The position numbers were made by a program, and so were the translations under genes. The notes below the pieces were generated by a model, which was not told the origin of the DNA, did not search any database, and saw only the letters and a program-made list of their open reading frames with translations. 64,000 bases of DNA from JAXLRU01 sp046330935 (GTDB taxonomy: Bacteria > Actinomycetota > Actinomycetes > Actinomycetales > Kineosporiaceae), in NCBI GenBank assembly GCA_046330935.1, contig JAXLRU010000003.1:496001-560000 (forward strand), written 5' to 3'. Below, piece after piece: positions 42,701 through 49,838 of the stretch. Each line of letters starts with the position of its first letter. The first letter of the stretch is position 1.

Positions 42701-43849
42701 AGGACGCCGTTCGACACCCGCCTCGTGGTCCGCAACCGCGGCCTGGGTGCGTCCTCCGGTCCGATCAAGATCACCTACACGACCGGTGCCGCCGACGGCG
42801 CCGAGTCGACGACGACGGTCACGGGGCAGGGGTGGACCTGCGTCGCCAAGGTGCGCACGTGCACCACCGACGCCCCGGTCGCGGCAGGCTCCTCCGCTCC
42901 CGCCCTCACCTTCCGCACGGTCGTCCTCCCCGGCGAGGCATGGTTCGGCCCGATGGTTCCCGCCTCCTGGGGACTGGCCGCCCAGCTCAGCGCCCGCGCC
43001 GACCAGGCCGTCGCGAACAACAGCGTCCAGGCGAGCGTCGGCCTCGACGCCCAGGTCGCCGATCTGTTCGGCGTCCTCACCCCGGCGTCCGCAGGGGTCG
43101 CGGCCGGGGAGGACGTCGTCGCGACGCTGGCGCTGACCAGCATCGGGAAGGACCCGTTCACCGACCGCATCACCGTCGATCTGACGAATCGGGCGAGCCT
43201 CGGCCGCGTCAGCGGTGCAGGCAGCGGCTGGGCCTGCACGTCCCTGCCTCGGCTCGACGTCCTGCGCTGCGTGACGGACGCCGACGTCGCGCCTGGCGGC
43301 GACCTGCCCGAGTTGACCGTGCGGGCGACCTTGACCGGTGCGACCACGACCAGTTCCTTCGACTCCGCGTCCCTGACGGCTCGGTGGTCCAGTGCGGGCG
43401 ATCAGCTGCGAGGGAACGACGCTGCGTCGTTCACCGTGAGTGCAGCCCCGATGCGCAGCGATCTGCTCCCCGTCCTCACGGGCCCCCCGCGCGCCGTGTC
43501 GGCCGGAACGCCCTCGTCGCCCACCACCACGACGGTGACGGCGGCGATCCTCAACGCGGGGCCGGACTCGTCGTCGGCGCCGCTGGAACTGCACTGGGAA
43601 ACGACCAGCTCCGAGGGCGACGAGGTGATTGCCGCAGGCGGCGCGGGCTGGTCGTGCTCGCTCGCGAAGCAGGTCTGCACCCGGAAGACGGCTCTTGCCA
43701 GCGGTGCACAGACCCCGCCTCTCACGCTGACGGTCCGCAACGACCCGCAAGCGGCGGGGCGCAGGTCGGCCGTGAGGATCCGGGTCGCGGACCCACAGGA
43801 CGCCGACGCGGACAGCAACACCCTCGACCTCGCCTACCCCGTCTACTGA
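39782..43849 (+). CDS. 1355-aa secreted protein: cutinase-like domain without the Ser nucleophile plus eight GxGWxC repeats
   Basis: GTG 39782 starts a signal peptide (SCAAVLAAGLAVPAVPAISA), a linker with three TTTVAAS heptads and a cutinase-like alpha/beta domain (residues about 95-310). The usual nucleophile elbow GYSQGA reads LVVAGEDEGALVV, so Ser is replaced by Asp. The Asp/Cys loop (VCHRGDVVCQ) and the His region (THSGYAADAD) are kept. Then follow eight DUF11/CARDB-like beta-sandwich repeats of about 120 aa, each with a pattern such as GDGWSCRGRVC, GPGWVCVSGTTC, GPGWTCDATAC, GQGWTCVAKVRTC or GAGWSCSLAKQVC, which suggests a disulfide in each. There is no LPXTG or membrane anchor. It is likely an exported adhesin or surface-binding protein. 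Confidence 0.8.
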   Translation: MDSLSRRARVRLSCAAVLAAGLAVPAVPAISAAAPTPTPTSAPASSPAPTTTVAASTTTVAASTTTVAASTSRPAVSSPSPTPAGPRPPIVPPGQGSCQAVLFYGVRGAGASARSSDAVGPALSAYGRRLQAAYGSARVGIYAADYPAAAVADPSTAQAWRSADVVASIAAGAATAAANVTALARQCPSSTLVVAGEDEGALVVRDALAQATKTDGELLQRLGSVVLVGDPALHYADPGVLVGGGSPWASGVLAAAGPVTELPEQTPAVHVCHRGDVVCQSDGSLATHSGYAADADAVVVRVAEQLRGKGVNEAFAVRAVVQAPSRMEAGTPASFSVELSNTGTIPNPRAGAISVTLSGSAIDAGGKAAGDGWSCRGRVCTRSIAAQSLQPGTSLPPVIVTVTGNAYGTGPLFLSSRLSDVPAGGVETQALSWASSAVSSPAAPRPLARLALLTRGGPTRDARWSVTLTNTGRAPAQAPVRVDMLLSGSSQEEVTAASGPGWVCVSGTTCLWAPALDAGATSAPLVVSTRSDIASLGVRVRQAQGDGWVSEAESSLTVPVDPSAAPQPPVEPGLTVALTSSAEDGRVPAGSTVRFSAVVTNSSPTVMPTGTVVADVSSWSTGGDTTALSPSVSGRDWVCSDGNCAWTGSALAPGTSTTPLTFNATVDGSRTRLSAAVGVDDAHGAGLAPAIGSVTLDVAPSGRAHLQPALVASRKVPGLPGDKVSWTATVVNSGAASSEKGARLEFDLPGDPAEWSLSGPGWTCDATACASPATLTPGATSSPVSVVRRATTRLRGAVTLGATASETGVATVGSSSVTSTVTFGAGLANDLAVMTSGFAEPVAAGAPARTTVTVRNVGTQPVESVWLSSQQQDQGGRMLRRGTGWECPGEWANCRLTKALAPGEVSPPLTLELLLPEGDDSYPPSWWAEHQVSLSSETVDDDSSNSRITASYVVADPSVDLVPEITPPADAALRTPFDTRLVVRNRGLGASSGPIKITYTTGAADGAESTTTVTGQGWTCVAKVRTCTTDAPVAAGSSAPALTFRTVVLPGEAWFGPMVPASWGLAAQLSARADQAVANNSVQASVGLDAQVADLFGVLTPASAGVAAGEDVVATLALTSIGKDPFTDRITVDLTNRASLGRVSGAGSGWACTSLPRLDVLRCVTDADVAPGGDLPELTVRATLTGATTTSSFDSASLTARWSSAGDQLRGNDAASFTVSAAPMRSDLLPVLTGPPRAVSAGTPSSPTTTTVTAAILNAGPDSSSAPLELHWETTSSEGDEVIAAGGAGWSCSLAKQVCTRKTALASGAQTPPLTLTVRNDPQAAGRRSAVRIRVADPQDADADSNTLDLAYPVY
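39929..39991 (+). repeat. Three 21-bp tandem repeats coding for TTTVAAS
   Basis: The units 39929-39949, 39950-39970 and 39971-39991 differ only by one third-position base (GCATCG or GCGTCG) and encode a heptapeptide in the linker after the signal peptide. In-frame repeats like this vary in number by slippage, so linker length may differ between strains. Confidence 0.85.
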
Positions 43850-43855
43850 CGTACG

Positions 43856-43895
43856 GCACCGCCCCGGCCCGCACCTGCGCGCGCCGGGGCGGTGC
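43856..43895 (+). terminator. Hairpin terminator after the 1355-aa protein gene
   Basis: Arms 43856-43868 (GCACCGCCCCGGC) and 43883-43895 pair perfectly over 13 bp with a 14-nt loop, 7 bp past the stop. The left half is also present after the collapsed paralogue (39653 onward), which supports duplication of the whole 3' end. Confidence 0.75.
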
Positions 43896-43957
43896 GGGTA
43901 GGGCAGGCTGGGAAGCGATCACTCCCGATCAGTCCGCTTGCACCCCGAGAGGAAGCC

Positions 43958-44395
43958 ATGCCTACGAGAAGTGCCACGACCAGCTGGAGCGGTGGCCTGC
44001 AGGACGGCAGCGGCCAGGTGGCCCTGACCAGCTCCGGCGTCGGCACCTTCGACGTGTCGTTCCCCAAGCGTGCGGCCGACGAGGCCGAGGGCACCACGAG
44101 CCCCGAGGAGCTCATCGCCGCGGCGCACTCCTCCTGCTACGCGATGGCGTGCTCGGCCGAGATCGGCCGCGCCGGCGGCACCGTGACCAGCCTCGACATC
44201 ACGGCCGACGTCACCCTCGGCCCCGACCCGGCCGGCGGTTTCCGCCTCACCGGGATCAAGCTGACCGTGCGCGGCAGCGTCGAGGGCATCGACGAGGCCG
44301 CGTTCCTCGCCGCCGCCGAGGCCGCCAAGGCCGGCTGCCCCGTCAGCAAGGCGCTGACCGGCACCACGATCACGCTCGACGCCGCGCTCGCCTGA
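43958..44395 (+). CDS. OsmC-family peroxiredoxin
   Basis: The 145-aa cytosolic protein reduces organic hydroperoxides with two cysteines. Both are present: SPEELIAAAHSSCYAMACSA (peroxidatic Cys) and KAGCPVSKALTG (resolving Cys). ATG 43958 follows AGAGGAAG; the longer frame from 43892 has no ribosome site. The length fits the OsmC subgroup. It stands alone between two terminators. The partner reductant is not visible here. Distinction from Ohr is by the LIAAAHSSC and CPVSKAL motifs. Confidence 0.92.
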   Translation: MPTRSATTSWSGGLQDGSGQVALTSSGVGTFDVSFPKRAADEAEGTTSPEELIAAAHSSCYAMACSAEIGRAGGTVTSLDITADVTLGPDPAGGFRLTGIKLTVRGSVEGIDEAAFLAAAEAAKAGCPVSKALTGTTITLDAALA

Positions 44396-44415
44396 CGCCA
44401 CGCGCCCGGCGCACC

Positions 44416-44461
44416 ATCGACGAAGGCCCGGCCCCCGCGAGGGGGCCGGGCCTTCGTCGAT
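44416..44461. terminator. Bidirectional terminator between convergent osmC and methyltransferase genes
   Basis: Arms 44416-44436 and 44441-44461 are perfect 21-bp complements (core GAAGGCCCGGCCCCC) around a GCGA loop. It lies 20 bp after the plus-strand stop and 14 bp after the minus-strand stop, so it serves both genes. Confidence 0.9.
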
Positions 44462-44475
44462 GACGGAGGATCGGG

Positions 44476-45495
44476 TCAGCGGGCCCGTGCCACCACGGTG
44501 AGCCGCCGCACGGTGCCCGCCTCGATGGCGCCGGAGAACTGCGCCCGTGCCGCCATCTCGGCCTCGTGCGCCGCAGGGCAGGCGTTGTCGAGGCCGTGGG
44601 GCGTGAGGGCGACGTGCCGGGCGATCGCGGCGTCCACGACGTCGCGGCAGCCGAGCCACACCCGGTCGGGCAGGAGTGCGCCGTCGACGACGTGCTCGAC
44701 GTCCCAGCCTGCGGCGTCGAGCGCCGTGAGCAGCTCGCCGGTCACGTCGGGCCGGGTGCCCTCGGGCAGGTCCGCCGCGCGGCGCGCGCCGTGCGAGGGC
44801 GCGGTGTAGTCGGTGAGCGCCAGGACGGCGCCGGGAGCGGCGACGCGGCGGGCCTCGCGCAGCGCCGGGGAGGCGTCGGGCAGCAGCGAGAGCAGGCCCA
44901 GCATCGTGACGGCGGCGGCGCTGCCGTCGGGTGCGGGCAGCGCCGCGGCGTCCCCCTCGACCACGCGCACGCCCTCGACGTCGCCGAACAGGCGCCGGGC
45001 GGTGGCCAGCGACTGCCGGGAGGGCTCGACGGCGAGCACGGGCAGCCCGGTGCGGGTGGCCAGGTACGCCGAGGGCCCACCGGTGCCGGCGCCGACGTCG
45101 ACGAGCCCGAGGCCGTCACCCCCGGGCGCTTGGGCGACGGCGCGGGCCACGAGGTCGAGGACCGGACGGTCGCCGGTGCCGCGGCAGGTGGCGGCCCAGC
45201 GCAGCTGCTCCGCCGTGGCGTCGGGGACGCCGTGGGCGGCGGCCACACGGGGGTCCACGGTCTCCAGCACGCGCGACAGCACGGCCGAGTACCAGCCGAA
45301 CTCGACCTGCTCGGTACCCGAGGGCCCACGGTCGCCGGCGCACCAGGCGCAGGCGGGGGCCGCGGAGCGGCGGACGCGCGGCGGCGAGACGGGCGTGAGC
45401 GGGGTGGCGGGTCCGCGCAGCACCGGGCGGGCGGCGTCGCCCCGCCCGTGCCGCCGCAGGGCCGGGGGAGTCGTGGCGCCGAGAGTGACCGTCAT
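44476..45495 (-). CDS. SAM-dependent class I methyltransferase
   Basis: The product is 339 aa from ATG 45495 (the frame opens 11 codons earlier). The SAM-binding motif I is GLGLVDVGAGTGGPSAYLAT. The acidic end of motif II is LPVLAVEPSRQSL and motif IV is SAAAVTMLGLLSLLPDASPA. The N-terminal part carries a Cys pair (PACAWCAGDRG) and a stretch of about 120 residues before the core. The C-terminal part has VWLGCRDVVDAAIARHVAL. Substrate is unknown. It shares no operon: convergent with osmC, and 81 bp from the PHP gene stop on the same strand. Confidence 0.8.
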   Translation of the reverse strand: MTVTLGATTPPALRRHGRGDAARPVLRGPATPLTPVSPPRVRRSAAPACAWCAGDRGPSGTEQVEFGWYSAVLSRVLETVDPRVAAAHGVPDATAEQLRWAATCRGTGDRPVLDLVARAVAQAPGGDGLGLVDVGAGTGGPSAYLATRTGLPVLAVEPSRQSLATARRLFGDVEGVRVVEGDAAALPAPDGSAAAVTMLGLLSLLPDASPALREARRVAAPGAVLALTDYTAPSHGARRAADLPEGTRPDVTGELLTALDAAGWDVEHVVDGALLPDRVWLGCRDVVDAAIARHVALTPHGLDNACPAAHEAEMAARAQFSGAIEAGTVRRLTVVARAR

Positions 45496-45576
45496 GCGCC
45501 ACCTGTGCCCGGCCCCCGGAACTTTCACTCGCCCCGGTGACGTTGCGTCGCCGAACGGTTGATCGGCGACAAACGG

Positions 45577-46797
45577 TCATCGCGGACGGTCGGGCGTGAG
45601 CCCCCACCACGGGCTCGCGTAGGCGACGCCGCGGACGTTCGCCGGGTGCCCCGCGGGCCCTGGCGTGTCGTTGGGCAGGGACGGGTCCGCGACCCGTAGC
45701 AGCGCCCACGCGGCCTCCGGCAGGTCGACGTCGGCCTCGATCGGCCCAGCTGCCCGTGCCGCCCCCGGCAACTCCACCTGCGCGACGACGTCCACGCCGG
45801 CCCCGGCGCCCGGCGCGCCGACGAGCACCTGCGCCAGCAGGTCGCGCCCGTCGAGCCCGCCCCCCGCGACGTCGAGGCGCAGCCGGTGCCGCCCGCCGAT
45901 CGGGCCGGGCAGCGCCGAGCCCATCCGCGCGCCGTCGAGCGTCGCGTCCAGCCGCAGCCCCACCTCGCGGGTCGCGAACGTCGCCCGCGCCCGCAGCGCC
46001 GCGGCGACGCCGTCCCGGGTGTGCTCCGACACCCACACGCCCGTGCGGCCCTTGCCGACCAGGCCGTAGTCCCTGCCGTGCTCGTCGCTGCTGCCGATCA
46101 CCCCCGGCCGCCACCCGGCGTCGAGGATCGCCGCGAACGGTGACGGGCGGCCGGCGGCCGTGCCGACGAAAAGGAAGTCGATGCTGCGGTTGAACGCCTC
46201 CATCGCCACCATCCGGCGGGTCAGGTCGACGCCGACTGCGCCCTCGGGGCGGGCGAACCCGCCGAGGCGGCCCGGCTCGCGGCCGGGGTGGTTGTAGCCG
46301 AAGAGGGCGCCGGGCTCCGACGCCGCCAGCCAGGCGTGCAGGCCCGAGACGTCCCCGGGAGTGGTCACCGGCAGCCAGGAGGAGGAGAACCACACGTTGA
46401 CGTGCCCGGCCCACGGCTCCGTCCACTCGAACCCGCGGATCGCGGTGAACTCTCCGGGGACGTCGTGGGCGTCGGCGAAGGCGGCCGTCGCGGCCCACCC
46501 CGCCGCGTCGAAGCTGCGCGGGGGGTTGTAGGCGGCCGCCAGCGCGTCGTCGTCGGGGTACAGGTGCGCGTCGAGGGTCGGCAGGGCCGAGAACGGGATG
46601 GACGCGTGGTCGGTGAGGGCCGCGACGTCGAGCCCCGCGGCCCGCATTTTGGCGAACGCCGTCGCCGGGTCGCCCCGCCCGTCGGAGAGCAGGGTGTGGT
46701 TGTGCAGGTCGGCGTGGACGACGAACGTGTGCGGCGAGCCCAGCCGCGAGCGCCGGGTGGGGTCGGTCGCGGGGGTCAGGCGGGGGAGGTCGGCCAC
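45577..46797 (-). CDS. PHP-domain metallohydrolase (CehA/McbA-like)
   Basis: The 406-aa PHP-type phosphoesterase/hydrolase has the metal motifs VHADLHNHTLLSDGRG (HxH), VAALTDHASIPFS, FGYNHPGREPGR and VIGSSDEHGRDYGLVGKG. The CehA/McbA family uses them on carbamate or phosphoester substrates. The C-terminal 120 residues form an Ig-like beta module. It has no signal peptide. ATG 46797 lacks a strong ribosome site. The neighbours do not define a pathway, so the substrate is open. Confidence 0.82.
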   Translation of the reverse strand: MADLPRLTPATDPTRRSRLGSPHTFVVHADLHNHTLLSDGRGDPATAFAKMRAAGLDVAALTDHASIPFSALPTLDAHLYPDDDALAAAYNPPRSFDAAGWAATAAFADAHDVPGEFTAIRGFEWTEPWAGHVNVWFSSSWLPVTTPGDVSGLHAWLAASEPGALFGYNHPGREPGRLGGFARPEGAVGVDLTRRMVAMEAFNRSIDFLFVGTAAGRPSPFAAILDAGWRPGVIGSSDEHGRDYGLVGKGRTGVWVSEHTRDGVAAALRARATFATREVGLRLDATLDGARMGSALPGPIGGRHRLRLDVAGGGLDGRDLLAQVLVGAPGAGAGVDVVAQVELPGAARAAGPIEADVDLPEAAWALLRVADPSLPNDTPGPAGHPANVRGVAYASPWWGLTPDRPR

Positions 46798-46831
46798 GAT
46801 GAGGGAAGGCTACCCCCGCCCGAGCCGCGTC

Positions 46832-47209
46832 TCAGGCGAGCGCGCGCCCCAGGAGGGCGCGGGCCCGGGCGTCGTCGAGCTCCTCGCGCAGCGTCCGCGC
46901 GTCGCGGCTGAGGTCGAAGCTGCCGAGGCGGACCAGCCCGTCGAGGACGCGGCGGGCAGCCTCCAGTGCCTCACCCGCGGCGGTGAACGGCGGCTCGGTC
47001 TCGTCGACGACGGGGCACACCCTGCCGATGGCGATCAGCGCGCTCGTGACGTCCTCGCGGACGTCGGGGTGGATGGTGAGCAGGGCCTCGATCTCGCGCT
47101 CGTGCACCCGGAAGATGCGCTCCCAGCGCTGCCCGGTCGCCGTCCGGGAGAGCTGCTCGTGCAGCCTGCCCGCCGCGTCGGTCTCCTGCTCGGTCATCGT
47201 GACGACCAT
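46832..47209 (-). CDS. Hypothetical protein, 125 aa
   Basis: ATG 47209 is chosen because AAGGAG stands 9 nt upstream. The protein is helical and charged (TGQRWERIFRVHEREIEALL; DARTLREELDDARARALLG), with no membrane segment, signal or known motif. It resembles small regulators that follow sporulation or stress genes, but I cannot assign a family. The stop is 34 bp before the PHP gene start on the same strand, so the two may be co-transcribed. Confidence 0.65.
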   Translation of the reverse strand: MVVTMTEQETDAAGRLHEQLSRTATGQRWERIFRVHEREIEALLTIHPDVREDVTSALIAIGRVCPVVDETEPPFTAAGEALEAARRVLDGLVRLGSFDLSRDARTLREELDDARARALLGRALA

Positions 47210-47385
47210 GATGTTCCGCTCCTTGCCGTGCCCGCCGCCGGTGCCGGGCCCCTGACGTCCGCCGGTGCCGGGACGCTGCCCGACACACCTCGCGTTCATC
47301 GGTGCGGAACCCGGTGGTGTTACCGATGGCGCATCGGCTCGGCCGGGCCGCGACTTCACCGCCGTGCGTGCCCGAATGCTGGTGA

Positions 47386-47880
47386 TCACCCGTCGAGCAC
47401 GATCCGCCCGTCGCGGACGCTCACCGCCCGCGGGCTCAGACCGGTCGGGGCGGGGCCGCGCAGCCGGGCGCCCGTCGCGGCGTCGAAGTCGGAGTCGTGG
47501 CAGGGGCAGTGCCAGACGCCGTGGCGGACGGTGACCACGCAGTCCTGGTGCGGGCAGGTGGCGTCGAAGGCGACGACCGTGTCGTCGGTGGCGCCGAGGC
47601 GGGCCAGCGCAAGGGCCTCCCCGTCGACGCCGACGATCATCGCGGCGCCGGCCTGCAGGGTGCTCGCGGGGGCGAGCTCGCCGGACCCGTCGTCCGGCGG
47701 GTTCACGGCGGGGACGGCGTGCAGCGGGCCGTCGGGGGTCCCGCCACTGCAGCCCGAGGTCGCCGCCGCGCCGCCGCCGAGGGCCGCGGCGGCCACCCAG
47801 CGGAGGGCCTCGCGGCGCGAGGGGGGCGGCGGGGCACCCCTGCGTGGCCGGGCTGCGCTCGGGGTGTCGGGGTCGTGCAC
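47386..47880 (-). CDS. Rieske 2Fe-2S lipoprotein (first of two)
   Basis: The 164-aa product has a twin-arginine-like leader (SRREALRWVAAAALGGGAAA) ending in a lipobox TSGC, and a C-terminal Rieske domain with both cluster motifs: DATCPHQDCVV (C-x-H) and WHCPCHDSDFDAATG (C-x2-H). It is exported folded by Tat and held at the outer face of the membrane. Proteins of this kind pass electrons in periplasmic redox chains, partner unknown. It lies 83 bp after the second Rieske gene on the same strand, an unusual doublet. Confidence 0.88.
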   Translation of the reverse strand: MHDPDTPSAARPRRGAPPPPSRREALRWVAAAALGGGAAATSGCSGGTPDGPLHAVPAVNPPDDGSGELAPASTLQAGAAMIVGVDGEALALARLGATDDTVVAFDATCPHQDCVVTVRHGVWHCPCHDSDFDAATGARLRGPAPTGLSPRAVSVRDGRIVLDG

Positions 47881-47963
47881 GAGGGCCTCCGCAACGTCGA
47901 CGGCGCCGTCACGCTAGGCGTGGCGGCGCCGTCGCAGGCGGGACCTGCGTCGTGTCCGGGCGC

Positions 47964-48434
47964 TCAGGCGAGGACGATGTCCTCGCCCTTGATCGACACG
48001 TCGCGCTTGGGCAGCGGGTCGACGGCGACGCCGTCGAGCCGGGCGCCCGTCTTGGGGTCGAACTTCGAGTGGTGCAGGGGGCAGTCGAGCACGTCACCGG
48101 CGAGGGCCACGGTGGCGAACTTGTGGGTGCACTTGGCGCTGAAGCCCTTCACCACGGTCTCGGACTCGCGGTAGAGGACGAGCGGCTCGGTGCCACCGGT
48201 GACGACGACGGTCGCACCCACGGCCACCTCGGAGAGCTTGGCGACGACCTCGCCGCCGCCGGACGCGGACGGGCTGGCGGCGTCGGCCGGCTTGTCGTCG
48301 TCGGAGCCGCAGGCGGTGAGGGTGCCGAGCGTGATCAGTCCGCAGACGCCGGCGGCGCCGAGCTGGATGACGCGACGGCGGCCGAGCGCGGTGCCGTCCG
48401 TGGCGGTCGCCTCGACGGTGGTGGGGGTGTTCAT
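47964..48434 (-). CDS. Rieske 2Fe-2S lipoprotein (second of two)
   Basis: ATG 48434 follows GGAGGAACC. The 156-aa protein has a Tat leader (LGRRRVIQLGAAGVCGLITL) with lipobox LTAC, then an acidic linker DDDKPADAASPS and a Rieske domain with AKCTHKFATVAL (C-x-H) and VLDCPLHHSKFDPKTGARLD (C-x2-H). It shares architecture with the next gene downstream but only low similarity outside the cluster motifs, so an old duplication or convergent recruitment. It is divergent from the SMP-30 gene at 48611, with an AT-richer 175-bp promoter region between them (48435-48610). Confidence 0.9.
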   Translation of the reverse strand: MNTPTTVEATATDGTALGRRRVIQLGAAGVCGLITLGTLTACGSDDDKPADAASPSASGGGEVVAKLSEVAVGATVVVTGGTEPLVLYRESETVVKGFSAKCTHKFATVALAGDVLDCPLHHSKFDPKTGARLDGVAVDPLPKRDVSIKGEDIVLA

Positions 48435-48610
48435 GCCGGTTCCTCCGAGCGTGGGACGGGTGACGGCCGTCACAGTAGGGCCCTCGCCACGGATCTGTCT
48501 GCTCTCAAGTGTTGCAAGTTCAAAGATTTTGCGGCGGGCGGCCTGCGACCATCTCCGGCGTGGTGCGCGCCGGAGGTGACACCCGCTCGCGCATGGGTAG
48601 GTTCGGGCGC

Positions 48611-49552
48611 ATGGCACCGAGGACGCTGCGGGCGCAGCAGGTCAGCGACGTCGTCTGCGAGGGTCTCGGGGAGGGCCCCGTGTGGGACCCGGCGACCGGC
48701 GTCGTCCACCTCGTCGACCTCGAGGACGGCGGGTTGCTCACGGCCCGGCTGCGTGCCGATCCCGGCGCTGAGCTGCCGGCCCTCGACGTCACGCGCCGTG
48801 ATCTCGGTGGCGTCGTGGCGTGCGTGCGGCCACGGGCGTCGGGCGGGCTCGCGGTGGCCACCGAACGCGGGTTCACCCTGCTGGATGCCCCCGAGGACCC
48901 GGCCGATCCCGCAGGCGGCAGCGCCCGCGCACTCCCCGATCTGTGGGACAACCCCGGCCCGCGGCAGGGGTGGCGGTTCAACGACGGCGGGTGCGACACC
49001 CGCGGCCGGTTCTGGTGCGGTGCCATGGCGTGGGACGCCGCCGACGGCCAGGGCCGCATGTGGCGACTGGACCCCGACGGCTCGGCGGTGCGGGTGGACT
49101 CACCCGTGTTCGCCGACCTCTCCGTGAGCAACGGGCTGAGCTTCACGGCCGACGGGACCCGCGCCTACTTCGCCGACAGCGCCACCGGGCGCCTCGACGT
49201 CCTGGACCTCGACGCCGACGGCGAGGTGACCGGGCGGCGCGTGCACGCCCGGCTGCCCGCGGACATCCCCGTCGGGGACGGGTTGACGCTGGACGCCGAC
49301 GGCGGCGTGTGGGTGGCGGTGTGGAACGGCGGGGCGGTGCTGCGCTACGACCCCGCGGGCCGCCTCGACGCCGTCGTGGAGTTCCCCGTCACCTACGTGA
49401 CGTGCCCCGCGTTCGTCGGGCCCGACCTCGACGTGCTCGTGGTGACGACGTCCCAGCGCGACCTCGCCCCCGGCGAGGAGCCCGGCGCGGGCGCGGTGTT
49501 CGCGGTGCGTCCGGGCGTGCGTGGGGTGCCGGTACTGCCCTTCGGCGGGTAG
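48611..49552 (+). CDS. SMP-30/gluconolactonase-family lactonase
   Basis: This 313-aa six-bladed beta-propeller has the metal-binding Glu in CEGLGEGPVWDPATG, Asn and Asp in WRFNDGGCDTRGRFWCG, SVSNGLSFTADGTRAYF and GDGLTLDADGGVWVAVW. The family hydrolyses sugar lactones such as gluconolactone or arabinonolactone. ATG 48611 is the best start, although ATG 48596 is in the same frame. No signal peptide is seen, so it is cytosolic. It is monocistronic. The exact lactone is not known. Confidence 0.85.
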   Translation: MAPRTLRAQQVSDVVCEGLGEGPVWDPATGVVHLVDLEDGGLLTARLRADPGAELPALDVTRRDLGGVVACVRPRASGGLAVATERGFTLLDAPEDPADPAGGSARALPDLWDNPGPRQGWRFNDGGCDTRGRFWCGAMAWDAADGQGRMWRLDPDGSAVRVDSPVFADLSVSNGLSFTADGTRAYFADSATGRLDVLDLDADGEVTGRRVHARLPADIPVGDGLTLDADGGVWVAVWNGGAVLRYDPAGRLDAVVEFPVTYVTCPAFVGPDLDVLVVTTSQRDLAPGEEPGAGAVFAVRPGVRGVPVLPFGG

Positions 49553-49643
49553 GCGGCTGCGGCCCGAGCGCGCGCGGTGCCCGGGTCCGGCGGCGCGGGT
49601 CTACCCCTTCGCGTCACCGCGGGTGTGTCGCGGCGGAGACCGG

Positions 49644-49693
49644 TTCTCTTTCTGAGTTTTGTCACGCTGGTGTGACAAAACTCAGAAAGAGAA
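49644..49693. terminator. AT-rich 22-bp perfect hairpin in the gap after the lactonase gene
   Basis: Arms 49644-49665 and 49672-49693 are exact complements (core TTTCTGAGTTTTGTCAC) around a 6-nt loop. The stem is much less GC-rich than the genome and carries T-runs on both strands, so it may be a bidirectional terminator. It could also be a mobile repeat of the REP/MITE sort. The plus-strand gene ends 92 bp before it. Confidence 0.6.
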
Positions 49694-49750
49694 AGCCTCC
49701 CGGCCGGGCAACGGGAGGGGCGCCTGTGGCCCGGGATCGCGGAGGGCCGC

Positions 49751-49830
49751 CGGGCGGGGTCGTGGACTCGGGGGCGGGGTCGTGGACTGCGGGGCGGGGT
49801 CGTGGACTGCGGGGCGGGGTCGTGGGCTGC
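49751..49830. repeat. Four exact-length 20-bp tandem repeats
   Basis: Units start at 49751, 49771, 49791 and 49811, with consensus GGGGCGGGGTCGTGGACTGC; the two middle units are identical and the outer ones differ by one to three bases. They lie directly after the stop of the minus-strand gene 49839-50357 in non-coding DNA. The role is unknown. Confidence 0.85.
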
Positions 49831-49838
49831 CGCGCCGT

